A DNA stretch of 64,000 nucleotides from Pseudalgibacter ostreae (GTDB taxonomy: Bacteria; Bacteroidota; Bacteroidia; Flavobacteriales; Flavobacteriaceae): contig NZ_JBHMFC010000007.1 of NCBI RefSeq assembly GCF_042427585.1, forward strand, positions 17,293-81,292, read 5' to 3'. Below the pieces are notes generated by a model. That model worked only from the letters and a program-made list of their open reading frames with translations, did not search any database and was not told where the DNA came from. Below are positions 16,389 through 24,616 of the stretch, piece by piece (position 1 is the stretch's first letter; each line of letters starts with the position of its first letter). The translations under genes and the position numbers were made by a program.

Positions 16389-16459
16389 TTAACAGATAAA
16401 ATAGCATATAAATCCATCAATATCAATGTTTTATGAGGTGGTATTCTGTTCTATATTTG
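16389..16459 (+). promoter_or_regulatory. Promoter region shared with the upstream paralogue (copy 2)
   Basis: This is an ungapped match to 15225-15295 ending in the -7 box TATATTTG (16452-16459), 28 bases before the ATG. The upstream 11-bp direct repeats of copy 1 are absent here. Confidence 0.7.
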
Positions 16460-16487
16460 CAGTGTTGAACATTAAAAAAAACAACTT

Positions 16488-17087
16488 ATGAAAAATGTAA
16501 TTAAGTACTCAAAGAAAGGAATCTTGATGGTAACATTGCTAGCTACCTTGTTAAGTTCTGCGCATGAAGTTTCATTATTTACTATTAAAAATGAAGCTGA
16601 AAAAATCTCACTGACTTTAAATGTAAAGAAGGGGAATTTATTATCAATTAAGGATGATAACGGTATTGTTTTATATAAAGAGCACATTCAAAAGGAAGGT
16701 GTGTACACTAAAGGGTTTGATTTAACATCTCTTCCAAATGGTTCTTATATTTTTGAATTAGATAAGGATATGGAAATCAGTATTATTCCTTTTTCCGTAA
16801 ACGCTAGTCTTGTTTCTTTTAAAAAAGAAGAAGAAAAAACCATTTTTAAACCTTTTGTTAGAATTAAGGACGATATAGTGTATGTTACCCAATTAACGGT
16901 AAATAAAGCGCCTTTAAAAATAGATATGTTCTTTGCGGAAGGGAATGATTTTGAACTGGTATATTCTGAAAACATAGAAAACATCCAAGATATAAAAAAA
17001 GTATTCAAACTGAGTAGATTGAATGAGGGGCGTTATAAATTAGTACTTCATTCAGAAGGTAGGGAATATGAGAAAATAATTCAATAA
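16488..17087 (+). CDS. Secreted protein of a tandem paralogous pair (copy 2)
   Basis: The product has 199 residues starting MKNVIKYSKKGILMVTLL, with a signal peptide ending near LLSSAHE. It aligns with the 15325 product over its whole length. Shared landmarks are SIKDDNGIVLYKEHI, FDLTSLPNGSYIFEL, SIIPFSVN and, in the second half, VFKLSRLNEGRYKLVL. The two halves of the protein resemble each other and the T9SS sorting-domain fold. Gene, promoter and terminator all match copy 1, so the whole transcription unit was duplicated. The proteins have diverged more than the promoters. No function can be assigned. Confidence 0.8.
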   Translation: MKNVIKYSKKGILMVTLLATLLSSAHEVSLFTIKNEAEKISLTLNVKKGNLLSIKDDNGIVLYKEHIQKEGVYTKGFDLTSLPNGSYIFELDKDMEISIIPFSVNASLVSFKKEEEKTIFKPFVRIKDDIVYVTQLTVNKAPLKIDMFFAEGNDFELVYSENIENIQDIKKVFKLSRLNEGRYKLVLHSEGREYEKIIQ

Positions 17088-17105
17088 ATCCCAATATTAC
17101 TTTAT

Positions 17106-17138
17106 AAAAAAAGTGGGCTATAATAGCTCATTTTTTTT
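17106..17138 (+). terminator. Intrinsic terminator of secreted-protein gene copy 2
   Basis: TGGGCT and AGCTCA pair (one G-T) between A and T runs. It is a diverged copy of the 15961 terminator. Confidence 0.65.
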
Positions 17139-17185
17139 GTTTTATTTTTAGTGATATTTTTCTATAGAGCGCGACAAATATAAAA

Positions 17186-18259
17186 TTAAAACAATTTTAA
17201 TTGTCCATTTTTATACGGCTCGTGCAGATCACAGTTTAATTTAGGCATTTTTTTATCTTTAAAATACTTTTGTTTCCCCAAGTTTATAAGGATATTAATG
17301 TGTTCTGCAATTTTCCCTTCGCCGTGAATTCGGGTTTCATAACGACTATCATTTAAGTTCCCGCCATGGCAATCTTCAATCTGGTGTAATACTTTATCTG
17401 CGCGGTCTGGCATCGTTTTACGAATCCAATCTGTGAAAATTTCACCTATTGCCCCATTTAGCCTTACAATGGTGTGTGTAATGCCTAAAGCACCATGTTC
17501 TGAAGCTGCTTTGGCTAATGGTAAAATTTCATGACTGTTTATGGAGGGAATAATAGGAGCTAGCATGACATTAACAGGAATACCATGCTCACTTAATACC
17601 TTTACAGTGTTAAGCCGTTTCTTTATTGAGGTGGTTCTAGGTTCTAAAATGTGTTTAATATCTTCTGATAATGTTGTTATAGACATATTTACTCCAATTA
17701 AATGGTCTTCAGAAAGTTTTTTTAAGAGGTCTAGATCGCGAAGAATCAAGGCGTTTTTGGTGATGATGGATACAGGATGTTTATATTTTAAAAACACCTC
17801 CAAGCATTGTCGTGTAATTTCAAACTGCCTTTCGGCGGGTTGATAACAATCTGTATTTCCAGACATTACAATAGGATGAGGTTTCCAGTTTTTTTTCTTT
17901 AATACGTTTTCTAAAAGTTTTGGAGCTTCTTTTTTTACCATAATACGACGCTCGAAATCTAACCCAGCACCATAGCCCCAAAACTCATGTGAGTTTCGAG
18001 CATAACAATACACACAACCATGTTCACAACCTTGATAGGGATTCATGGAATACGACATGCCTACATCTGGACTTTCAACTTTGTTTACAATGGTTTTTGG
18101 AAATACCGGTAAATATTGAGTTTTGTTGTTATCGGTTTCTTCTCTTTCTTTATGGCAATACTCTAAAAAATCATCACGCATGTTATGACTTATTTCGGAA
18201 AAGCGATTGGGAACATGAAGCTGTGCGCCACGTCCTTTTGTATTAAATTTTGGATTCAT
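17186..18259 (-). CDS. PA0069-family radical SAM protein
   Basis: This 357-residue protein has the radical SAM Cx3Cx2C motif as CEHGCVYCYARNSHEFWG, at about residues 82-100. The specific surroundings (SMNPYQGCEHGCVYCYAR and PIVMSGNTDCYQPAERQFEI) identify the PA0069/Rv2578c group, related to spore photoproduct lyase. The cluster binds S-adenosylmethionine and generates a 5'-deoxyadenosyl radical. The substrate of this group is not established. It is a monocistronic gene with no helpful neighbours. Start at 18259 fits the family N-terminus (MNPKFNTKGRGAQLHVPNRF). Confidence 0.93.
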   Translation of the reverse strand: MNPKFNTKGRGAQLHVPNRFSEISHNMRDDFLEYCHKEREETDNNKTQYLPVFPKTIVNKVESPDVGMSYSMNPYQGCEHGCVYCYARNSHEFWGYGAGLDFERRIMVKKEAPKLLENVLKKKNWKPHPIVMSGNTDCYQPAERQFEITRQCLEVFLKYKHPVSIITKNALILRDLDLLKKLSEDHLIGVNMSITTLSEDIKHILEPRTTSIKKRLNTVKVLSEHGIPVNVMLAPIIPSINSHEILPLAKAASEHGALGITHTIVRLNGAIGEIFTDWIRKTMPDRADKVLHQIEDCHGGNLNDSRYETRIHGEGKIAEHINILINLGKQKYFKDKKMPKLNCDLHEPYKNGQLKLF

Positions 18260-18463
18260 TTTTATAAACTATAAAGATTTAAAGAGTTGGTGGGTCTTTA
18301 AAATTAATTATAAATTTTATTTTAGCAAGTTAAAGAATGAGGGGTTTATTAACAAAATATAATGGAGATGGGTATGGTATGTGGTATGAGAATGATATTG
18401 TAGCATAATGTTTAATAGGTGTCGTATATAAAACAATAAAGTGGATATGGAAGCGTATAAAAT

Positions 18464-18471
18464 TATATTTG
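18464..18471 (+). promoter_or_regulatory. -7 promoter box of the DUF1801 gene
   Basis: TATATTTG matches the consensus and lies 25 bases before the ATG at 18497. Confidence 0.5.
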
Positions 18472-18496
18472 AATATAATATGACTAAAAACTGAAG

Positions 18497-18916
18497 ATGG
18501 AACTGATAATTGATCCAGTGGTTAAGACTGTTTTTGAGCAATACCCAGAACCTGTTAGAGCGCAACTATTAAAAGTAAGACTCTTGGTTTTAAATACAGC
18601 ATCAGAAATTAAGGGTCTTGATAAACTCCAAGAAACGTTGAAGTGGGGAGAACCCAGTTATTTAACTAAACATGGAAGTACTCTTAGAATGGGCTGGAAA
18701 GAGAAACATCCCAGCCAGTTTGCCGTTTATTTTAAATGTACATCCAAATTAGTAGAGACTTTTAAGGTTATTTATGGTGATAAATTCATTTTTGAAGGAA
18801 CACGAGCGATTATATTTAAACTTCATGACGATATTCCTGAAAAAGAATTAAAACACTGCATCTGCTTAGCTTTAACCTATCATAAGATAAAACACCTTCC
18901 CTTATTGGGAGCTTAA
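18497..18916 (+). CDS. DUF1801 domain protein (YdhG-like)
   Basis: The 139-residue protein carries the DUF1801/YdhG fold. Landmarks are an N-terminal helix (VKTVFEQYPEPVRAQLLKVR), LQETLKWGEPSYLTKHGSTL, then QFAVYFKCTSKLVETFKVIY and a C-terminal ELKHCICLALTYHKIKHLPL. WGEPSY is the family hallmark. Related proteins have been linked to iron homeostasis (frataxin-like fold) but the biochemical role is unknown. It is cytoplasmic, with no signal. It is convergent with the enoyl-CoA hydratase gene, with about 70 bases between stops. Confidence 0.85.
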   Translation: MELIIDPVVKTVFEQYPEPVRAQLLKVRLLVLNTASEIKGLDKLQETLKWGEPSYLTKHGSTLRMGWKEKHPSQFAVYFKCTSKLVETFKVIYGDKFIFEGTRAIIFKLHDDIPEKELKHCICLALTYHKIKHLPLLGA

Positions 18917-18985
18917 ATAACGTCGCGGGTTTTATGTATGAAATGGGGACTGTTTAAGACGATTACCATCCATCTTAAAACCGCT

Positions 18986-19768
18986 TTATTCTCCTGGGAA
19001 ATTTGCTTTACGTTTTTGTAAAAAAGCCCTAGTGCCTTCCTTAAAATCTTCTGTTCCAAAACAGCTCCCGAAGGCTTCAATCTCAACTTCAAATCCGTTT
19101 TCACCATCTTTAAAATTGGCATTTATAGCTTTAATGGCAGATGCAATGGCTATTGAGGAGTTGTTGGAGATCTTAGCTGCTATTTTTTCGCAAAGGGGTA
19201 ATAGGTCGTCTGCCGTTGTCACGTGATTGACTAAGCCATAATTCAAAGCTTGGTTGGCATCAATCATTTTTGCTGTCATAATCAATTCCATGGCGCGCCC
19301 TTTACCAATGAGCTGAGGTAAGCGCTGTGTGCCGCCATAGCCAGGGATAAGGCCTAAAGATACTTCAGGCAGCCCCATTTTTGCAGTGTCGCTGGCTACT
19401 CTAAAGTGGCATGCCATGGCCAATTCTAAACCGCCGCCCAATGCAAAACCGTTTACCGCTGCTATCACAGGTTTTGGTAAGTTTTCAATATAATCGAATA
19501 ATATACGATGGCCTTTAGCGGCTAGTTTTGTTCCGTCATTCACATTATAATCTGCAAACTCACTAATATCTGCACCCGCCACAAAGGCCTTCTCTCCGCT
19601 GCCCGTAATAAGGATTACTTTGGTTTTTTTATGGGTATTAGCAATCGTTAGTGCTTCGTATAACTCTTGTATGGTCTCTCTATTTAGAGCATTGAGCTTA
19701 GTGGGACGGTTAACCGTTATAGTTGTAATACCATTTTTAAAGCTGGATAAAATATTAGTATATGCCAT
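18986..19768 (-). CDS. Enoyl-CoA hydratase/isomerase family protein
   Basis: From the ATG at 19768 (MAYTNILSSFKNGITTITVN) the enzyme has 260 residues. An ATG 33 bases upstream would add a non-conserved hydrophobic extension. Crotonase features are complete: the oxyanion-hole segments GEKAFVAGADISEFA and NGFALGGGLELAMAC, and both catalytic Glu positions (LGGGLELAMAC and GLPEVSLGLIPGYGGTQRLP). It would hydrate trans-2-enoyl-CoA to 3-hydroxyacyl-CoA in fatty-acid or related degradation. It stands alone, so the pathway is not defined by context. Confidence 0.94.
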   Translation of the reverse strand: MAYTNILSSFKNGITTITVNRPTKLNALNRETIQELYEALTIANTHKKTKVILITGSGEKAFVAGADISEFADYNVNDGTKLAAKGHRILFDYIENLPKPVIAAVNGFALGGGLELAMACHFRVASDTAKMGLPEVSLGLIPGYGGTQRLPQLIGKGRAMELIMTAKMIDANQALNYGLVNHVTTADDLLPLCEKIAAKISNNSSIAIASAIKAINANFKDGENGFEVEIEAFGSCFGTEDFKEGTRAFLQKRKANFPGE

Positions 19769-19888
19769 AATATAAATTATAAATAGGGGTTTGTTAAACA
19801 CAATCCGTTCGATAATGTTTTAAATAAGCTACAGCATTAAATTTAAGAAATTTATGCTACAAGGAATGCCTAAAAATATTAAAAAAGA

Positions 19889-21262
19889 CTAAAACCCTAA
19901 AATAAGTTTGGCTATTAAAAAGTACGTTAAAATGCCAAACACATCATTGCTAGTGGTAATAAATGGACCTGTAGCTACAGCGGGGTCGATACCTCGCTTA
20001 TCTAAAAATATGGGTATAAAGGTGCCTATTGTTGCGGCCATTATAATAACAGCTATAAGGGCCAAACATATCGTTAAAGATTCGTAATAAGTGGTTTTAA
20101 ATATAAAATGGCTAATTAAAAGAACAATAAAAGCTATGGCTAACCCGTTTACTAGCCCTAACAAAAATTCTTTAAAAAGCCGTTGTAGTATTTTCCCATC
20201 TATGGTATCGTTAGCAAGTCCTTGTACTACAATAGCAGAAGATTGAACACCTACATTACCTGCGGTGGCTTGTATTAAAGGAATAAAAAGCATAAGTTCT
20301 GGGTATTTTACCATGGCATCGCTAAAGCCGTTTATTATGCTTGCCGCACCAATACCTCCAAACATCCCAATTAATAGCCAAGGTAAACGTGCTTTTGTGA
20401 GTTCGAAAATGCTATCATCTGCTTCTACATCACTTGTAATACCTGCTGCCAATTGGTAATCTTTTTCAGCTTCTTCCTTCATAACATCTACAATATCATC
20501 TATCGTAATTCTGCCTAAAAGTTTTTGATTATCGTCTATAACAGGTATGGCTTCTAGATCGTATTTTTGCATCACCCTAACAACATCGATGGCGTCGTCA
20601 TGTACGTTTACGCTATCGACGCTAGTGATATAAATGTCGGAGATTTTTTGGTCGCTTTTGGCAACAATAAGATCTTTTAAAGACAAGCGTCCAATTAATT
20701 TGTTTTGTTTGTTAACTACGTATATGGAATGGACGCGAGTTACATCTTTGGCCTGTACTCTAATGCGGCGTAAGCAACCTCCAACCGTCCAGGTTTCATA
20801 AACCTTTACCAGTTCTTTTGCCATAAGTCCACCCGCAGTATCTTCATGGTAAGCTAATAATTCCTTAATTTCGGCTTTATGCTCCTCATCTTGTATGTTC
20901 GAGATGACTTCAAGTTGGCGCTCTTCTGGCAACTCTGCAATAATATCGGCGGCGTCATCCGTATCCAGTTCTTGTATTTCTTCAGCAATTTCTTTTGCTG
21001 AAAGATTTCTTAATACTTTTTCCCTATTATCTTCATTAAGCTCCATCAATATGTCTGATGTCGTTTCAGAATCTAAAAGCTTGATTACATACATGGCTTC
21101 ATCCAGATTTAATTCATCTAGAATTTCAGCAATATCGGCATAATGAAAATCGGCTAATAGTTGGTTAAGTCCATCATCATCATTAATTTTGATAAGGTTT
21201 TCAACTTGTTTAACAAGATCGTCGGTGAGTTCGAATTGTATGTTCTCTATATCTTCAGCCAA
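19889..21262 (-). CDS. mgtE: Magnesium transporter MgtE
   Basis: The protein has 457 residues with the complete MgtE layout. The N-terminal helical Mg-sensing domain (about 10-130) includes FHYADIAEILDEL and DTDDAADIIAELPEE. Paired CBS domains (about 131-255) include LIGRLSLKDLIVA and LLGRITIDDIVDVM. Five transmembrane helices (about 285-455) include GNVGVQSSAIVVQGLA, the pore segment. Mg2+ bound in the cytosolic domains closes the channel. The start is TTG at 21262 (MAEDIENIQFELT) because there is no ATG in the N-terminal domain. It lies 11 bases after rsmA, so translation is probably coupled. Confidence 0.95.
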   Translation of the reverse strand: MAEDIENIQFELTDDLVKQVENLIKINDDDGLNQLLADFHYADIAEILDELNLDEAMYVIKLLDSETTSDILMELNEDNREKVLRNLSAKEIAEEIQELDTDDAADIIAELPEERQLEVISNIQDEEHKAEIKELLAYHEDTAGGLMAKELVKVYETWTVGGCLRRIRVQAKDVTRVHSIYVVNKQNKLIGRLSLKDLIVAKSDQKISDIYITSVDSVNVHDDAIDVVRVMQKYDLEAIPVIDDNQKLLGRITIDDIVDVMKEEAEKDYQLAAGITSDVEADDSIFELTKARLPWLLIGMFGGIGAASIINGFSDAMVKYPELMLFIPLIQATAGNVGVQSSAIVVQGLANDTIDGKILQRLFKEFLLGLVNGLAIAFIVLLISHFIFKTTYYESLTICLALIAVIIMAATIGTFIPIFLDKRGIDPAVATGPFITTSNDVFGILTYFLIAKLILGF

Positions 21263-21273
21263 AGTGGGAGTGG

Positions 21274-22047
21274 TTATATGTTGTTTTGGATTAATAAAGT
21301 GAGTGCGATAAAGTCTTGGACACTCAATTGTTCTGGACGTTTGCCAAAGATACTATCTTCTCTTATAACATCGTTTAAATGGAATGTTTTTAAACTATTG
21401 CGAAGGGTTTTTCTACGTTGCTGGAAGGCCGCCTTAACTACTTTAAAAAGCAATTGCTCATCGCATGGCAAACTGTAATTTTCTTTTCTACTAAGCCTTA
21501 ATACTCCAGATTCTACTTTTGGTGGCGGAGTAAAAACCGATGGAGGGACGGTAAACAGGTATTCGGCATCGTAAAAGGCTTGTGTTAAAACGGATAAAAT
21601 TCCATAAACTTTGCTGCCTTCTTTAGAACAAATACGCTCTGCAACCTCTTTCTGGAACATGCCAGAGAATTCAGGAATCTGATCCCGCATTTCTAAGGTT
21701 TTAAATACGATTTGAGTAGAAATATTGTAAGGAAAATTACCTATAATAGCAAATGGTTCTCCTTTAAAAACAGTATTTATATCGAACTTTAAAAAGTCTT
21801 TTTCAATAATTCTTGGTGCAAGATTAAGGTAGTTGGCCTTTAAGTATGCTACAGATTCGGGATCTATTTCAATAGCATAGGTCGTAATATTCTTTTTAAG
21901 CAAATACTTGGTAAGCACCCCCATACCTGGCCCAATTTCCAAAATGTTTTTATAGTCTTTTAGCTGGAGTGTATCTGCAATGCTTTGGGCTACACTTTCG
22001 TCGTTTAAAAAGTGTTGACCTAAGTATTTCTTTGCTTTTACTGTCAT
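21274..22047 (-). CDS. rsmA: 16S rRNA (adenine-N6)-dimethyltransferase
   Basis: This 257-residue protein is RsmA/KsgA. It starts MTVKAKKYLGQHFLNDESVA. The SAM-binding motif I is LEIGPGMGVLTKYLL and the catalytic motif IV is GNFPYNIS (NLPY in Escherichia coli). The C-terminal RNA-binding domain contains FQQRRKTLRNSL. It dimethylates A1518 and A1519 in helix 45 of 16S rRNA during small-subunit maturation. It forms a two-gene unit with mgtE, which follows after 11 bases. Confidence 0.97.
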   Translation of the reverse strand: MTVKAKKYLGQHFLNDESVAQSIADTLQLKDYKNILEIGPGMGVLTKYLLKKNITTYAIEIDPESVAYLKANYLNLAPRIIEKDFLKFDINTVFKGEPFAIIGNFPYNISTQIVFKTLEMRDQIPEFSGMFQKEVAERICSKEGSKVYGILSVLTQAFYDAEYLFTVPPSVFTPPPKVESGVLRLSRKENYSLPCDEQLLFKVVKAAFQQRRKTLRNSLKTFHLNDVIREDSIFGKRPEQLSVQDFIALTLLIQNNI

Positions 22048-22125
22048 AAAACGTTACTATTTAATTAATAAACCTTGGAGAAACCTGTATTGGACGTATC
22101 TGGGAAGATTGGTTTAACAATCAAA

Positions 22126-22152
22126 GATACAAAAGCGCATGCTTTTGGTATC
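22126..22152. promoter_or_regulatory. Inverted repeat upstream of rsmA
   Basis: GATACAAAAGC and GCTTTTGGTATC pair around GCAT, with one unpaired base. It lies about 80 bases upstream of the rsmA ATG, with no T run next to it in the rsmA direction. It could be an operator or a weak terminator for the gene ending at 22247. Confidence 0.35.
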
Positions 22153-22246
22153 ATGTTAGACTTTCAAAATAAAAAATATTTTTTTTTAAGCTTAAAAGGC
22201 AATATCATGCTCTATTAAAAAGAGCTTTATCTTTAGTCTTGAGAGC

Positions 22247-22579
22247 TTATTTGAAATTAACCGTATACTCGTCAATAATCTGAAGCTCAGTTCTAAAAGT
22301 CAGCATTTTATCAGAAAACTTCTTCAGTGCTTCGCTTCGATGTTTTGGAGCGTCTTCTTTATAATAAGCGTCTAGGGCTTCACGAGAATAAGAGCGGTAT
22401 TGGATGGAGTATGTTACACTGCCCATATCTTCTTCAACTAGAACTTTAGTAAGCGTGGCTTTTTCAAATTTACCAGAAGATAATACCATGGGGATGTGTT
22501 CTTTAATCCAGATCAACCACTCTTGATGTATGGAGGCGTCTATATTTGCGGTTTCATTATAAATATACATGTGTTTCAT
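22247..22579 (-). CDS. DUF4286 family protein
   Basis: The 110-residue product matches the DUF4286 pattern common in Bacteroidota. Landmarks are YIYNETANIDASIHQEWLIW, MVLSSGKFEKATLTKVLVEE, then MGSVTYSIQYRSYSREALDA and LKKFSDKMLTFRTEL. The fold is probably a ferredoxin-like dimeric alpha-beta barrel, as in ABM-type domains. Function unknown. Its ATG overlaps the stop of the upstream DUF6503-like gene by four bases (ATGA), so the two are translationally coupled and the products may act together. Confidence 0.85.
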   Translation of the reverse strand: MKHMYIYNETANIDASIHQEWLIWIKEHIPMVLSSGKFEKATLTKVLVEEDMGSVTYSIQYRSYSREALDAYYKEDAPKHRSEALKKFSDKMLTFRTELQIIDEYTVNFK

Positions 22580-23295
22580 AAGTTTGTAAAGATTTTTTCG
22601 TCCATTTTTTGTTTCACTTCAACCTGGGTAGGGCCAAAATCACTTCTGTTAAAAGACAATAGAATAGAACCCATTTGTTGGTAATGGTCCCAAGGTCTTA
22701 CAAATGCAGGCTCAACATCATTAAAGTTTTTAAAATAAGCCCATTGTTTAACAAGATGGTCCTCTTGGTCTATATAAATTAAATATTTATTGTGGGGGGT
22801 TACACCAACGCTTTCAAATGTCATTTGCAAAACATCGGCTTTATTAGCATTAGGCAAAACAGTTGTTTTTAGATAGCTTAGCGTTACGCCGGGGTCTTGT
22901 AATTTCCAAGGCATAACTAACCAATAGGAATCGTTGATCCACCAATTTTTACCTTGCGTAAGGAGCTTCTTTTGTTTTTCTTTATCTAAAACCAATACGT
23001 TATTTTCATAAACACGTCCTGTTAATGTGTTTATGTTCACTAAAATCACAAGTTTGTTCTCGGGGCTTTCAACCCTCACATCGCCAGTCCATTTATCCCA
23101 ATATAGCGTGCGTTTTGCAAAATCCCACTTGATAAAACGGGTGTTGTTATAATGTTCTTTCCCTCCCATGGCGTCCATTACTTTTTCGGCAATGGCGTTT
23201 GCTTTTTCAGTGCTGGACTGTGCGTTCATAACTATAGGAATTAATATTATAATTAATAATGCCACAGCGTTTATGGGTTTTGAATAACGGCTCAT
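22576..23295 (-). CDS. DUF6503-like exported protein
   Basis: The 239-residue protein has a signal peptide cleaved after VMNAQ. The mature part looks like a LolA/outer-membrane-lipoprotein-sorting-like half barrel: TRFIKWDFAKRTLYWDKWTG, ITLTGRVYENN-type strands, NWWINDSYWLVMPWKLQDPG, and a C-terminal stretch with DHYQQMGSILLSFNRSDFGP. I assign it to the DUF6503-type families of Flavobacteria from memory of these motifs. It is probably periplasmic. It is the first gene of a two-gene operon with DUF4286 (four-base overlap). Confidence 0.75.
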   Translation of the reverse strand: MSRYSKPINAVALLIIILIPIVMNAQSSTEKANAIAEKVMDAMGGKEHYNNTRFIKWDFAKRTLYWDKWTGDVRVESPENKLVILVNINTLTGRVYENNVLVLDKEKQKKLLTQGKNWWINDSYWLVMPWKLQDPGVTLSYLKTTVLPNANKADVLQMTFESVGVTPHNKYLIYIDQEDHLVKQWAYFKNFNDVEPAFVRPWDHYQQMGSILLSFNRSDFGPTQVEVKQKMDEKIFTNL

Positions 23296-23531
23296 AGTAT
23301 ATGACGTTTTAGTTGGTTGCGAAAATAGTTATTTTATCATGTAACACCCCTTATTTGTTTTGGCTTTAACAGTGAAAGGTTGGTTTTGTTAAGTTTTTAG
23401 GAGCATGCTTTAGGGGGTTTTTTTTGAAGCTGGACTTACTCCATTCTTTTTATGTTCATAACACCAAACACCTGAGATGACTGAAAATAAAAAAAAACAA
23501 GAAATAAAAATGGTTCAGTTTCTAAAACGCT

Positions 23532-23539
23532 TATTTTTG
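23532..23539 (+). promoter_or_regulatory. -7 promoter box of the 23566 gene
   Basis: TATTTTTG matches TAnnTTTG, 26 bases before the ATG. Confidence 0.5.
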
Positions 23540-23565
23540 CAACTTATATCCATTTTTATTTTGAA

Positions 23566-23961
23566 ATGAAAAAAGACATAATAATACCAGAAGTTGAAGA
23601 TGTTTACGTGGCAATCGTTTTGGAACACAATAGCATTTATAAAACTGATGACTGGAATGCTTATATTATTAATGATAAGAATGTGGATTTAGATGTTGTG
23701 CTTATTGTAACGAGCGGCTATTCTAAAGATAAAATTACCGCTACATTTAGAAAACAGCTAGATAAACTTCCTGCCAAGAGCTACGCTAAAATAGAATTGA
23801 TGCAGGAAGATTTATTTGCGCTTAACAACACTTTTAAAGTGTCTTTTTTTGAAGGTAACAAAATGTTCGACAAAACATTTCTTTTTAGAAAAAACACAGT
23901 TAATATAAAAGCCTTGCGGCCTATACCGCTAATGGACGTAAAAGGTGTATTGGTAAAATAA
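23566..23961 (+). CDS. Conserved-type hypothetical protein
   Basis: The 131-residue protein begins MKKDIIIPEVEDVYVAIVLE and contains WNAYIINDKNVDLDVVLIVT, LPAKSYAKIELMQEDLFALN and LRPIPLMDVKGVLVK. No signal or membrane segment is present, so it is cytoplasmic. The alternation of short strands suggests a single compact beta-rich domain. I do not recognise a named domain, but the sequence looks conserved and has a proper promoter. It is followed by the tRNA-Arg gene on the same strand. Confidence 0.75.
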   Translation: MKKDIIIPEVEDVYVAIVLEHNSIYKTDDWNAYIINDKNVDLDVVLIVTSGYSKDKITATFRKQLDKLPAKSYAKIELMQEDLFALNNTFKVSFFEGNKMFDKTFLFRKNTVNIKALRPIPLMDVKGVLVK

Positions 23962-24054
23962 ATGTGTAAATAATTTAAAAAACAGTTCAAAAAAATTATA
24001 TTTATCTTTAATAAAGAGCAATATCGTTTTTTTGTGTGTGTGATACTTTTTAAA

Positions 24055-24126
24055 GGCTCCATAGTTCAAGGGATAGAACAAAAGTTTCCTAAACTTTAGA
24101 TCCAGGTTCGAATCCTGGTGGAGTCA
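24055..24126 (+). tRNA. tRNA-Arg (anticodon CCT)
   Basis: The 72-base cloverleaf is complete. Acceptor GGCTCCA pairs with TGGAGTC (one G-T), with discriminator A. The D stem is GTTC/GAAC, the anticodon stem AAAGT/ACTTT has loop TTCCTAA (anticodon CCT at 24088-24090), and the T stem CCAGG/CCTGG has loop TTCGAAT. It reads the rare AGG codon. The CCA end is not encoded. It stands alone between protein genes. Confidence 0.97.
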
Positions 24127-24143
24127 CTATTATATCAAATATA

Positions 24144-24491
24144 TCAAAGACTAGCTTTTGCTGCTTCGACCACTTTTTTAGAATTCCCGATAAATATGGC
24201 ATCATCCATTATAATTACAGGACGACTTAAAAAGGTATAATGTTCTAAGATATAATGTTTGTAGTCGTGTTCTTCAAGCGTCCGGTTCTTTAAATCCATG
24301 TCTTTATAAAGTTTGGCGCGCTTGCTAAAAAGAGCTTCATAGCTTCCTGCCATTTGAGCCATTTGCTCGAGCTGTTCCGTGCTTATAGGTTCTGTTTTAA
24401 TATCCTGTAAGATAAATTCTGACAGGAGATTCAGTTCTTTTAAAATTCGAACACAGGTACTGCACGTTTTTAAATAGTATACTTTTTTCAT
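24144..24491 (-). CDS. ArsC/Spx-family thioredoxin-fold protein
   Basis: The protein has 115 residues and starts MKKVYYLKTCSTCVRILKEL, with a CxxC at Cys10 and Cys13 in the position of the ArsC active Cys. The rest follows the ArsC/Spx pattern: FILQDIKTEPISTEQLEQMA, then LFSKRAKLYKDMDL, then HYTFLSRPVIIMDDAIFIGN with the RP motif. Family members are glutathione-dependent arsenate reductases or Spx-like redox regulators. The CxxC fits either, and arsenic-resistance neighbours are absent. It is convergent with the tRNA gene. Confidence 0.85.
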   Translation of the reverse strand: MKKVYYLKTCSTCVRILKELNLLSEFILQDIKTEPISTEQLEQMAQMAGSYEALFSKRAKLYKDMDLKNRTLEEHDYKHYILEHYTFLSRPVIIMDDAIFIGNSKKVVEAAKASL

Positions 24492-24616
24492 AGGGTATTA
24501 TGTTTTTAATTTTTATATGATATAAATGGCGCTAGCGCGTAAAATCTAAAGATATTTAACACCAAAATAAAATAATTATAACATTAAGAACTATATTTAG
24601 CGAAAAATTAATAAAC

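Noticed and set aside
24055..24126. tRNA-Arg as an integration site of a mobile element
   Set aside because: No integrase gene and no direct repeat of the tRNA 3' end were found nearby.
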